DNA from: Taeniopygia guttata
Taxonomy: Eukaryota; Chordata; Aves; Passeriformes; Estrildidae
Assembly (NCBI RefSeq): GCF_048771995.1
Contig: NC_133050.1
Span: forward strand, 7,736,501-7,800,500
Reading direction: 5' to 3'
Length of the DNA stretch: 64,000 bases
The position numbers and the translations under genes were made by a program. The notes under the pieces are model-generated. The model was not told where the DNA came from. It saw nothing but the letters and a program-made list of their open reading frames with translations, and searched no databases. This document shows positions 1 through 9,119 of this stretch, in pieces; within the stretch, counting starts at the first letter, position 1; every line of letters begins with the position of its first letter.

Positions 1-263
1 CCACTTCCCGCCCATCCCGCCTGTCCAATCCCAAATCCATCCCTTCCGCAGTTTCCCATCCCCAGATCTTCGCTCCCAGGCACAGCCGGGGGTTGAATCT
101 TGGGGGAAAACCCCGAATTTCTGGATATTTCTGTTCCATCGGGTGGGATCCCAGCGGCCGCTGGAGCTTCCAGGAGAAGAATTCCACAGGGATGGGAATT
201 CCGGGGTTTTAGGGGCGCTGGTGGCCGGCGGGATTTGGGAAGCCCAGGTGCCTGTAACCCCCA
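1..263 (-). other. CD244: CD244 3'UTR side, no coding signal
   Basis: This stretch lies downstream of the CD244 stop codon on the minus strand and is probably its 3'UTR. I see no AATAAA on the minus strand here, so the transcript probably ends beyond the left edge of the window. No other gene is visible. Confidence 0.5.
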
Positions 264-404
264 TTATCCTGCAAGGAAAACAGTGGGATTTGGTCCATTT
301 TGGGGATTTTTCATCCCAAAAAGCCCCTGTGGATTCTCCGTTACCTCCAAGTAGGCGGTGGAGACCAAAGCTGGGTCCAACCTCTTCCTCTTGATGGAGG
401 AAGG
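264..404 (-). CDS. CD244: CD244 exon 8, fourth ITSM and stop
   Basis: The acceptor is a strong CTTTTCCCTGCAG. The exon encodes about 46 residues, starting PSSIKRKR and including STAYLEV, the last TxYxxV motif (Tyr about 362). It stops at TAA, 266-264. Confidence 0.7.
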   Translation of the reverse strand, partial: PSSIKRKRLDPALVSTAYLEVTENPQGLFGMKNPQNGPNPTVFLAG

Positions 405-3400
405 CTGCAGGGAAAAGGGGAAAATTCCCGTTGGGAAAAGTGGGACGGCGATCCCAGAACCTCGGGGGACACGGATTTGGTGTCCCCAAGGCTTGGGGAC
501 GCTCCAGGCCAGCCTCACCCTCCGGCTGAACTGGACCATGGAGTAAACGGTGGAATTCCCGTGTTCCTCCCGGTGCCTGGGGTGCTCCTGCCAGGGAAAA
601 AGGGTCGGGATGCACCAAAAAAGGAGAATTTTGGGATAAAACGTGGATCCGGCCTGGGAACCAGCAGGGATCCCACGGGAATGACCCTACCAGTGTCCTG
701 GGACTGACCACGGCGTAGACGGTGGCTCCTTCCTGGGTGGCCTCGCCAGGCCCGGCCTGGGGACACCAAAAAAGCCGGGAATGGTTGGAGGGATCAACTT
801 GGGGCTCCCAAAATTCCCACGTGGAGGGAATTTCCCCACGGGAAGCGCAGTCAGGCCGGGGAACTGCCCGAGGTTTGGGTTCCCACTCCTGGCGGGGCCC
901 GAGGGGTGGCCGGACGCTGAGTGACCAGGCTGGGGTCAGGCCCAGGGTGGACTCGAGGACCTTTGAGGGCTTTCCCGACCCCAAAATTCCGGGATTTTGG
1001 GTGGGAAGGGACATTCCCGGCACTCACGGGGTCCTGGCGGGGTTTATTCTCTCCCACCTCGGCGTAGACGGTCAGCTCCTGCTCCGGGGGTCCCGGGGGG
1101 GCACCGGGGGTCTCTGTGGGGTCGGAATTTCCAGATTTTGAGGTTCCAAGAGTCGGTGTGGGGTCAGAATTCCCAAATTGGGGTTCCAAGGGTCAGTGTG
1201 GGGTCAGAATTCCTGGATTTTGGCGTTCCAAGGGACAGTTTGAGCTCAGATCCCCCAAATCTGGGATCCTGTCCCGACATTCCGGACAAACCTTCCCGGG
1301 AATTCTTCCTCCTCTTCCTCCACCAGCAGCAGCCGCCCACAAGGAGCAGGGTCAGCCCCACGGCCACAGCCACGACCACGGCCAGCAGTGTCCAGTGGCC
1401 AAAATCGTCTGGAATTGCTGGAAAAGAATCCCAGAGTCCTGGAACTGGGCTGGAATTTGGGGTCTCTTCCCACCTGAACTGTCCCAGCATTCCCTGAATC
1501 TCTAACTTGATATTTTTGCATTATATTAAATTAAAATATATAAATAATTATGTATCAAAAATATAAAAATAAATCTATATTTTATGTATATAAAATATCT
1601 ATTTAGTATAAAAGACCTGGTATATTAATATATAAAATAGGTATACATTATATATAGAAATAAGTATAGTGTATAAATATATATTATATATAAAAATATG
1701 TATACATTATATATAAAAATATGTATAGTACATAAGTATATATTATATATATAAGTATATATTTCTATAGAAAAATAAGTATACATTATATATAGAAATA
1801 AGTATAGTATATAAATACATATTTTATATATATAAGTATATCTTTTAGAGATATAAATGGATTTTATTTATGCAACTATAGATTTTACACAGAATACATG
1901 CAATAATGATGTATATTACATACAAAAGTTAATTTTAAAATGCCATAATTTACATCTCCATAAAGGCTTTTCCCCGAATATTTCCAGCGCTGTAAGCACA
2001 GTTATTCCCCCCTCCCGGCCGGTGAAAGGCGGAACGCTCAGCCCCAGCCCGCGGGTCCCTCCCGGCTCCCCGAGCCCGGGATGCGCGGGGAGCTCACCTG
2101 GGCAGGTGAGCGGGGCGCGGGCCGCGCTCCAGCCCGCGGGGCCGCTGACGTTGCAGAGGCAGATTTGGGGTTCCGCGCCCTCGGGGAGCCTCCGGACCAG
2201 GCGGGAGGGGATCCCCGGGATCGGGTCCGGGCCCGGCCCCGGGAGCGGCCCCGGGCCCTCCCCCGGCGGGGCCCCGGGACAGGCCCAGCTGTAGGAGACG
2301 TTCCCGGGGCTGGAGCAGAGCAGGGCCAGGCGGCACCAGCCCCGGCCCCGCTGCAGGATTTGGGATTTCAGCTCCGGCTGCGCCACGGGCTCTGCGGGGA
2401 CAGCCGCGGTGACAGGGCACAGAGCGACACGGGCACAGGGGACACGGGGAGCCAGCCACTCACCCCACACGGACACGCGGAAGCACCGGGAGAAAATCCG
2501 GGAGGAACTCTCGAACTCGGCCCTATAGACCCCGTTATCTGCCCCGTGAGCCGGGGAGATGCACAGGGAGAGGTTTCCCTGCTGGAATTTCGCTCTCCCA
2601 TGGAAAGAACCTCTGGGATAGGAAACAGTTCCATCCCTGGTGGCCGTCAGGATCTGCTGCAACGTTGATGAATTAATTTCCACTTTCCATTGGATGCTTA
2701 TCCAGTTCCGCAGGGGTTTCTCCGGCACCAGGCACAGCGATCCTCCCGCGGCCACCGCTCGGTTTTGGCATTCCGGGGATCCTGAACCAGAGCCCCACCT
2801 GAGGCTGTGACCCCAGGAGAGGCTCCGCGGCTCCAGAGGGAACCTGGTCACTGCTGGGGCCACCTCCGGGACACTCGGGGCCCATTCCCCCTAACCCTAA
2901 CCCTAACCCTAACCCTTCCCAAAATTTTCTCTCTCTCCCATTATCCCAGACTGGTTCTATGCCCATTCCTCACCCCAAATTTCCCCTCTCCCATTATCCC
3001 AGACTGTGTCTGTGTCCATTCCCATCCCAAATTTCCCCTCTCCCATTATCCCAGACTGTGTCTGTGTCCATTCCCATCCCAAATTTCCTCTCTCCCATTA
3101 TCCCAGACTGCTCAAGTGTCCATTCCCCATCCCGGGGGTTCCTCTGTCTCCACCCCACCCCACCCCACCCCAGTTCCCGTCCCCGCTCCCAATCCCAGGG
3201 AATTTCACCCCCTGCCCCCTTTCCTCTCAACGTTCTGGGTTTCTCTTCTCGAGAGCAGCCCCGGATGTGGAAGGCCCCCAAAATAACACCAAAATAACAC
3301 CCGCGGAACATCCGGAGGGCCGACGCCGCTTCCTGGGGCTCCGTGTGGTCAGGGCGGCTCTGGGGGCTCCTTTGCGCGGCCCAACACCCCAAAATCTCCC

Positions 3401-4601
3401 CTTCCCGGCCCCGATCCCACCCGTCCCGGGTGTTTTCCGCCAGGAAATTCCTCCCCGGGCGCATCCAGAGCTCCCGAAGTTCCAGCGGCTCCAGAGCTGC
3501 AGGTGTGGGGACACCCCGAGGCTCGGGAAATTCGGGAATTCCAGGGCTGGAGCAGGGAGAGGCGGGAAATCCTTCCCGGGATTATGGATCTGTGGGACCT
3601 GCGGGGTGTGGAAAGGGCTTTTCCCCTGCTCCAGGGCCCAAAATTCCTGCAGGACACGGGAATTGTCTTTTCCTGCTGCTCCGGGGCTGCCGGGGGCTGT
3701 GAGAGGGTCCCGAGTTCTCCTGAGGGTGCTGGGGGAAGGGGATCCGGGGGAAATTTGGGATCTGATCCCAAGGAATGGAACAGGGCAAGAGGGAACGGCC
3801 TCGAGCTGTGCCAGGGCTGGAAATTTGGGGAAATCCCTCCTGGAAAAGAGACAAAGCTTTGGAAGGGGCTCGGGGAGGGTTGGATCCCCACCCCTGGAGG
3901 TGTCCGAGGAATTCCTGGAATTCCGGGGGACCAGGTGGGGCTTGGTCCCAGCCCGGGGTCGATGACCTCGGAGCTCTTTCCCAGCCTCGAAAATCCTGGG
4001 ATTCTGCGAATCCTGGAGCTGTCAGGAAAACAGCGACGCCAAACCCCGCCAGGGTGTGGCCAGAAGATGCTCCAGGCACCTGGAGATGCTCCAGGGTGGA
4101 TCCATCTCCCACATCCCGCTGTTTCCCTGCTCCCCGCACCCGAAATCGCGGGTTTGAGGGGAAAAAAGACCCAAAATCCCGGGAAACCCCAGGGAAAACG
4201 GGGCTGTGCTGCCCGGCAGAGGGATTTGAGTTTGGGAAGGGGAACGCTCGCAGCTGTGGGGCTCGGGAACTTTCGTGACAGGGAAGTGGCGACTTTCAGG
4301 CAAAGCCGCAGCCCAAAGGCTGCCCAGGAAGGGGAACCGGCCCCGCGGCTCGGCCCGGCCCGCCCCGACTTTCCCTGGGCACGGCGGGCTGGGAGAAGCG
4401 AGGAGAACGCCCCAAAATCCGCCCGCAGCCCCTCGCCGCCCCCCGAGCCCCTCTGCCCCCCGGAGCTGCCGAACCGCCGCATCCTCACCGCCCTGCCCGG
4501 CGCCCCCGGCCCCGCGCCCCCTCCTCACCTCGGCTCCCGGCCAGGCCCAGCAGCAGCGCCAGCAGCGCCGGGGGACAGCGGCGACCCCCGGGCGGGGACA
4601 T
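264..4601 (-). CDS. CD244: CD244 (2B4)-like SLAM-family receptor, 8 coding exons
   Basis: Coding exons on the minus strand, in order: 4601-4529, 2781-2464, 2391-2098, 1417-1292, 1113-1028, 756-691, 587-519 and 404-264. Joined, they give about 390 residues (human CD244 has 370). Order of parts: signal peptide, V-type domain (IQWK, NLSLC), C2 domain (CNVSGP and GNVSYSW as in 2B4), one helix followed by WRKRRK, and four switch motifs of the TxYxxV type with tyrosines near residues 287, 313, 336 and 362. In the family these motifs bind the SH2 adaptors SAP (SH2D1A) and EAT-2, and CD244 on NK and T cells binds CD48. All four motifs match the order of the human tail (TIYEDV, TIYSMI, TLYSLI, TIYEVI). 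Phases are 1,1,1,1,0,0,0. The tail exon ends are chosen by phase and analogy. Another SLAM paralogue is possible, but four switch motifs favour CD244. Confidence 0.85.
519..587 (-). CDS. CD244: CD244 exon 7, third ITSM
   Basis: This phase-0 exon of 23 residues carries NSTVYSMVQ, very close to human STIYSMIQ. The donor is AGG|GTGAGG. A GT directly after the ATG of YSM is an alternative donor that I consider less likely. Confidence 0.7.
691..756 (-). CDS. CD244: CD244 exon 6, second ITSM
   Basis: This phase-0 exon of 22 residues carries GATVYAVVS. The acceptor is TGTCCCCAG. The donor is CTG|GTAGGG, and an internal GTCAGT at 708 is a possible alternative donor. Confidence 0.65.
1028..1113 (-). 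CDS. CD244: CD244 exon 5, first ITSM
   Basis: The exon starts in phase 1 and ends in phase 0. It carries a proline-rich lead and then ELTVYAEV, matching human EFLTIYEDV. The donor is GTGAGT. Confidence 0.8.
1114..1260. repeat. ~50 bp tandem repeat next to CD244 exon 5 acceptor
   Basis: About three copies of a unit near 50 bp (GTGGGGTCAGAATTCC with GGTTCCAAG) lie directly upstream of the exon 5 acceptor on the minus strand. Each copy repeats a CCCCACA-like stretch resembling the acceptor. Confidence 0.6.
1292..1417 (-). CDS. CD244: CD244 exon 4, transmembrane segment
   Basis: The exon encodes a hydrophobic helix (LLAVVVAVAVGLTLLLVGG) followed by the basic stop-transfer WWRKRRK. It is phase 1 at both ends. 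The acceptor is TTTTCCAG and the donor is AAG|GTTTGT. Confidence 0.85.
1505..1960. repeat. AT-rich tandem repeat in CD244 intron
   Basis: Nearly pure A/T sequence with repeats of a TATATATAGAAATAAGTATA-like unit lies between the C2 and transmembrane exons. It contrasts sharply with the GC-rich flanks. I see no coding content. Confidence 0.85.
2098..2391 (-). CDS. CD244: CD244 exon 3, C2-type Ig domain
   Basis: About 98 residues with the extra-cysteine pattern of SLAM C2 domains. RGWCRLALLC, the N-glycosylation site in GNVSYSW, and ICLCNVSGP align with 2B4. Both ends are phase 1. Confidence 0.85.
2464..2781 (-). CDS. CD244: CD244 exon 2, V-type Ig domain
   Basis: About 106 residues starting SPECQNRAV, with ISIQWKVE, GNLSLCI and ADNGVYRAEF. 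Asparagine sequons occur at INSS and GNLS. The start was chosen at the inner acceptor TTCAG|GATCC because the outer CTCAG breaks the phase. Confidence 0.85.
2889..2916. repeat. Interstitial telomeric repeat (CCCTAA)4
   Basis: Four perfect CCCTAA hexamers plus a partial copy lie inside CD244 intron 1. They are at the edge of the minisatellite that follows. Confidence 0.95.
2917..3125. repeat. ~54 bp minisatellite
   Basis: About four copies of a unit containing CTCTCCCATTATCCCAGACT and CCATTCCCATCCCAAATTTC lie in CD244 intron 1. Confidence 0.85.
3775..3925 (+). mobile_element. CR1 LINE 3' fragment
   Basis: The stretch reads like a CR1 3' region: GGCCTCGAGCTGTGCCAGGG, then GGAAGGGGCTCGGGGAGG, then GGATCCCCACCCCTGGAGGT. 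It is old and diverged, and lies in CD244 intron 1, opposite in orientation to the gene. Confidence 0.6.
4529..4601 (-). CDS. CD244: CD244 exon 1, signal peptide
   Basis: The start codon at 4601-4599 opens MSPPGGRRCPPALLALLLGL, a typical signal peptide with a leucine/alanine core ending AGSRG. The donor CGAG|GTGAGG is phase 1 and joins correctly to exon 2. Confidence 0.8.
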
Positions 4602-4860
4602 CCCGGAGCGGCGCCCCCGGAGCGGCCGCGGGAGGCGCGGGGACCCCTCGGGGCTGCGAGTGACCGGCGGGACTTCCTCTGCCCCGCTCTGTGCGGCTCC
4701 TTCCTCCCCTCCTCCTCCTCCCCCTCCTCCTCCTCCTCCTTCTCCTCCTCCTCCTCCCGGGCCACCCCTCCGGCCGAGGGGACAAGGACGTGCCGGGGCT
4801 GCGGCGCTCTCGGCCCCAGAGCTCGAAGGGAATTCATTTTAATCCCCCGGCAGGCGCGGG
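4602..4860 (-). promoter_or_regulatory. CD244: CD244 5'UTR and probable promoter
   Basis: GC-rich sequence upstream of the CD244 ATG. On the minus strand it holds AGAGGAAGTC at 4680-4671, a PU.1/ETS-type site expected for a leukocyte gene. A (TCC)n tract follows at 4700-4758, which reads GGAGGA on the minus strand. The transcription start is not determined. Confidence 0.45.
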
Positions 4861-4959
4861 TTTTTTGGGGGGTTTTGCTTTCCCTTTGCCGCCAGCGCCG
4901 GGGACACTCGGGGACATGGCGATGGCTCCGCTGTCCCCAGCTCGGACACCCCAGCAGCA

Positions 4960-5125
4960 GGGGAGGAATATCCAACCCCAAAATGCACTTTCCAACCCCA
5001 AAATCCCCGTTCCAGCCCCAAAATTCTCCTCGTCCCAGCCCCAAAATTCTCCTCGTCCCAGCCCCAAAATTCGCCTCGTCCCAGCCCCAAAATCCCCGTC
5101 CCAGCCCCAAAACCTCCCCGAGCTC
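4960..5125. repeat. ~23 bp minisatellite
   Basis: Several copies of CCAGCCCCAAAATTCTCCTC with small variation. No gene is visible here. Confidence 0.8.
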
Positions 5126-5399
5126 CCAGACGAGCGGTTTTTATGGGATTTGCTGCTCCGGCCGCTCCCCGCAGCCGGCAGGGAGGGAAAATCCAGGGAA
5201 TTCTTTGCAAAGCCAAGACCGGGAGGTGGCAGCAGGAGACCGCGAGCGGCCGGGGGACCCCGAACCCCCCCAGATCCCAAATCCCTCCGGGAAAGGAGGA
5301 GCCGGGATGCAGCTCCGCCTTGCGGGGTGCCCGAGCCGCCCCCAGCCCCGATAAAATCCTGGAGCCGTGTCCGAGCTGGTTCCGATGGGAGAAGGATTG

Positions 5400-5765
5400 G
5401 GATGGGACAGGACCCCAGAACCCCAGGAACCCAGAATCCTGGAATCCCAAATTCCCAGAATCCCAGAATCCCAGAATTTCCAAATTCTGGAACCCCAAAA
5501 TCCCAGAATTCCAGAATTCCAGAATGCCAGAATTCCCGAATTCCGGATCCCCAAAATCTCAGAATCCCAAAATCCCAGAACCCCAAAATCCCAGAATCCC
5601 AAAATCCCTGAATCCCAGAATTCCTGAATTCCAGAAGCCCAGGATCCCAGAACCCCAGATTTCCTGAATTCCGGAACCCCAAAATCCCAGAATTTTGGAA
5701 TTTCTGGAATTTTGGAACCCCAGAATTCCAGAATCCCAGAATACAAGAATCCAAAGGCCCCAGGA
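5400..5765. repeat. CCCAGAATTCC-type short tandem repeat
   Basis: Degenerate 8-12 bp repeats (CCCAGAAT, CCCAAAAT, GAATTCC) produce long spurious open frames on both strands. Intergenic. Confidence 0.85.
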
Positions 5766-5889
5766 CCCCGTAATTCCAGAACCCCAGGACCACCAGTGAC
5801 CACCAGTGACCACCAGCACCCCCCTGTCTCCCTCCCCGCGCTGCCGGGATTTTTTTGGGCAAAAATCCCCGCGGAGCTCAGGAGTCATT

Positions 5890-6055
5890 TTGGGGCTGGA
5901 GAGGCTTTTCCCGGGAAATGAGCTCCTGAAAATCCCAACTTTTCCCGGGAAATGAGCTCCTGAAAATCCCAACTTTTCCTGGGAAATGAGCTCCTGAAAA
6001 TCCCGGCTTTTCCTGGGAAATGGAGCTCCTGCAAATCTCAGCTTTTCCCGGCAGG
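5890..6055. repeat. ~45 bp minisatellite
   Basis: Four copies of a unit containing GGGAAATGAGCTCCTGAAAA followed by TCCCAACTTTTCC. Confidence 0.85.
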
Positions 6056-6379
6056 GAGATCATTCCCGCGGGATGGAGCTCGGGGATTTGGGAATTGATC
6101 TTTGGGGGAAAATGAAAAATGTAAAGAAGGGATCACAAAGATCTGCCCTTGGGTGGGAAGGGCTGGAGCTGGGGCTCCTCCAGCCCGGCTGCTCCTTCCC
6201 CTGTCCCAAAATCCAAAAAAAACACGGAAATCAGGGAATTCCTCCTCGTCCATCCCAAATGTTCTCCTCTCTGGGAGCTGCCGGGACCCGCGAGGCTCGG
6301 GATGAATATCCCGATAATTCCCGGCGAGGATTGGGATTTCGCGGCCCGCCAGCGGGAGGACAGCGCGGCCTGTGCCAAT

Positions 6380-6965
6380 CCCGGAGCTCTGGGAGCCGAT
6401 CCCGGAATTCTGGGTGCCAATCCAAGGTGTCACTCCTGGAATTCCAGGTGCCAACCCAAGGTGCCGATCCCGGAATTCTGGCTGCCAATCCCAGATCTCC
6501 CGGTGCCAACCCCGGAATTCGGGGTGCCAGTCCCGGCTCTGTCACTTCTGGGGCCGTGTCCCCCCGGCTGATCTGGGATCGGGTCCGGGATTTTGGGATC
6601 GGGGAGCAGCTGGCGTGGGGCAGTTCCCACTCAACACTTCCCAATGTCGGGATCTGGGATCCACGGCTGGGATTTGGGATCCAGTGATGGGATCTTGGAT
6701 CCACGGCTGGGATTTGGGATCCATTGATGGGATCTGGGATCCAGTGATGGGATTTGGGATCCAGTGATGGGATCTGGGATCCAAGGCTGGGATTTGGGAT
6801 CCAGTGATGGGATTTGAGATCCAGTAATGGGATTTGGGATCCAGTGATGGGATCTGGGATCCAACACCGGGATAAGGGATCAAACACCGGGATAAGGGAC
6901 CAAACACCAGGATAACGGACCGAGCACCGGGATAAGGGATCAAACACCGGGATAAGGGACCGAGC
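6380..6965. repeat. Two adjacent GGGATC-rich minisatellites
   Basis: Positions 6380-6545 hold repeats of GGTGCCAATCCCGGAATTCT. Positions 6640-6965 hold repeats of TTGGGATCCAGTGATGGGAT and ACACCGGGATAAGGGA. Intergenic between CD244 and KIRREL1. Confidence 0.85.
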
Positions 6966-7970
6966 CCCGGGCTAACGGCTGCGGCTGAGCTGCCCAGGCC
7001 GTGACTCCTTCTCCTTCCACTCTTCCCAGATTTTGGGCTCTCCGCTGCCTCTCCCGGCCCCACGCGCGGCTCCGAGCGCGGCTTGTCCCGATCCGATCCG
7101 TCAGCAAATTCCCGGCTCCTCCCTGACCCCTGACTTCCTCCTCCTCCTCCTCCTCCTCCTCCTCCTCCTCCTCCTCACATTCCTGGCAGCGGGGGCAGCT
7201 CCGGGGCCTCTCCCGCTCCAGGGACCCTCGAGCAGAGAATTCGGGCGGATTTGGGGGAAAATCCACGCAAACCCCACGGGCACGGCGGTGTCCCAGCCTG
7301 GGTTCCCCCACGGGTGGTTCCCAGGGGATTTATTTGAACAAAAATCCGATTTTTTCCATCCCTTTTTGCTGCGGCCCATCTCGGGCGCTTCGGAGCTGGA
7401 AGCTTCCGGTGCCCCCCGGGAATTTGGGAATTCCTGGGGCTGGGGGAGGCACGGAAAAGAGAGGAGGGAGCCCCCGGTGTGTCCCGGGAATGTGAAATGT
7501 GCGGCCGCCGGGACAAGGCCCGGGATCGCAGCCAGGGCAGGGAAAAAATACAACAACGTTTGGAAATCCCCGGGAGAGAGGGGAAAAATGGTCTTTTCCA
7601 TGGAAAAAAAAATCTGGGAAGGATTTCTGCTGCTCCAAAAAAAATCTGCTCTCCGACCCCCCTGGCCCAGCTCCGGGCCGGGCAGGGCCGGGCGCCGCTT
7701 CCCGATTTTCCCAGGTTTCCTCCAAATCCCTCCAGGCGGAAAAAAAAATTCTATTTAAGATTAAAGAGGAAAAAAAAAAGAAAAAGAAGACAGAGAGAGA
7801 GAGAGGCAGAAAACAGCAAAAGCTGAAAAAGAGGGACGGGTGGGGGAAGAATTCCAGCGCTGGAAAAATTGCGGGAAGATGGAGGAGCCCGGACACACAG
7901 ACGTGGCCAGATGTGCACAGACCGCGGCCAGATGTGCGCGCGCGCCTCTCCAGGTGTGCCCAGGTGTGCC
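6966..7970. other. Intergenic, low-complexity, no gene seen
   Basis: Mixed sequence with a (TCC)n microsatellite at about 7135-7177 and a polypurine tract with (GA)n at about 7745-7815. I find no convincing coding signal on either strand. Confidence 0.5.
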
Positions 7971-8070
7971 CGGCCGCGGCCAGATGCGCGCGCGGCCAGA
8001 TGTGAGCCCCCAAAATGCGGATGTGCGCCCCCAAAATGCAGATGTGCGCTCCCAAAATGCGGATGTGCGC
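7910..8070. repeat. GATGTGCGC minisatellite
   Basis: Repeats of GGCCAGATGTGC and GATGTGCGCCCCCAAAATGC, with short GCGCGC runs. Confidence 0.75.
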
Positions 8071-8119
8071 CCAACACGTGTGCAAAGGCGGGTGAGGCGT
8101 GAGAGCAGCTGTGTATGAA

Positions 8120-8690
8120 GACCCCAAAACACACATTTACACCCCAAAACGTGCTCACACACCCCGAACCTGTGTGTGCACGCCCAAAACCACACGTTTG
8201 CACCCCAAAACCACACGGGCACACCCCAAATGCCCCTCGCTCGCCCCAAACCCCCCTCGCCTGCCCCAAAACCACACTCGCACACCCCAAATCCCCCTCG
8301 GAGACCCTAAATCCCTCTCGCTCACCCCAAAACCATACTGGCAGACCCCAAATCCCCACTGGCTGGCCCCAGATCTCCCTCTCTCGCCCCAAATCCCGCT
8401 GGCCGGCCCCAAATCTCCCTCACAGACCCCAAATCCCACTCACAGACCCCAAATCCTGCTCACAGACCCCAAATCTCCCTCGCTCGCCCCAAATCCCGCT
8501 GGCCAGCCCCAAATCCCCCTCTCCCGCCCCAAAACCCCCTCGCTCTCCCCAAATCCCGCTCACAGACCCCAAATCTCCCTCGCTCGCCCCAAATCCCGCT
8601 CACAGGCCCCAAATCCCACTCACAGACCCCAAATCCCCCTCACAGACCCCAAATCTCCCCCTCCCGCCCCAAATCCCGCCCGCCCGCCGC
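8120..8690. repeat. ~21 bp CCCCAAATCCC minisatellite upstream of KIRREL1
   Basis: More than 20 copies of units such as CTCACAGACCCCAAATCCC and CTCGCTCGCCCCAAATCCC. The array ends directly at the KIRREL1 CpG-island promoter. Confidence 0.9.
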
Positions 8691-9067
8691 CCCACAGCCG
8701 CTCCCCCGCGCAGCCCCACGCGTGACACGCGCGTTCCCCGCGCTCCCCCCGTTCCCCCGTCCCTCCCCCGGTCCCTCCCCCGTTCCCGCTCCCCCCGCGC
8801 CCCCGGCCCGCCCCCCGCCCGCCCCGCCCCCGCCCCGCCGCTCGCTCGGGGCTCGGCGCGCAGCGGAGCCGCCGGAGCTCCGTGGCCCTTCCCGGCCCCT
8901 GCCCGGCCCCGGCCCGGCCGGGCCAGGCTCCCGAACCGCGCTGCCGGTACCGGGGGCGGCGCGGGGCCGCGAGGGGCGGCGCTCGGCCCCCCCCGAACCC
9001 CTCCCGGAGCCCCGGGACCCCCGGCGGGCCCTGCCCCGGAGCGCGGCCGCCGCCACGGGACGGGAGC
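8690..9067 (+). promoter_or_regulatory. KIRREL1: KIRREL1 CpG-island promoter and 5'UTR
   Basis: Extremely GC- and CpG-rich sequence with clustered CCGCCCC (Sp/KLF) boxes around 8820-8840 and no TATA box. It leads directly into the KIRREL1 start codon at 9068. The transcription start is inferred only by position. Confidence 0.6.
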
Positions 9068-9119
9068 ATGCGGATCCTCCTCCTGTGCCTGCTGAGTCTC
9101 GCCGGGAGCCGCGGGCAAG
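9068..9119 (+). CDS. KIRREL1: KIRREL1 exon 1, signal peptide
   Basis: [17 protein letters not shown] followed by one base of the next codon. The donor is CAAG|GTGGGC. Joining to exon 2 gives Ala-Val-Gln-Thr-Arg-Phe, aligned with human TQTRF. Confidence 0.85.

Noticed and set aside
8120-8690. Regularly spaced repeats resembling a CRISPR array
   Set aside because: Units are contiguous without unique spacers and the genome is clearly eukaryotic, with spliced genes.
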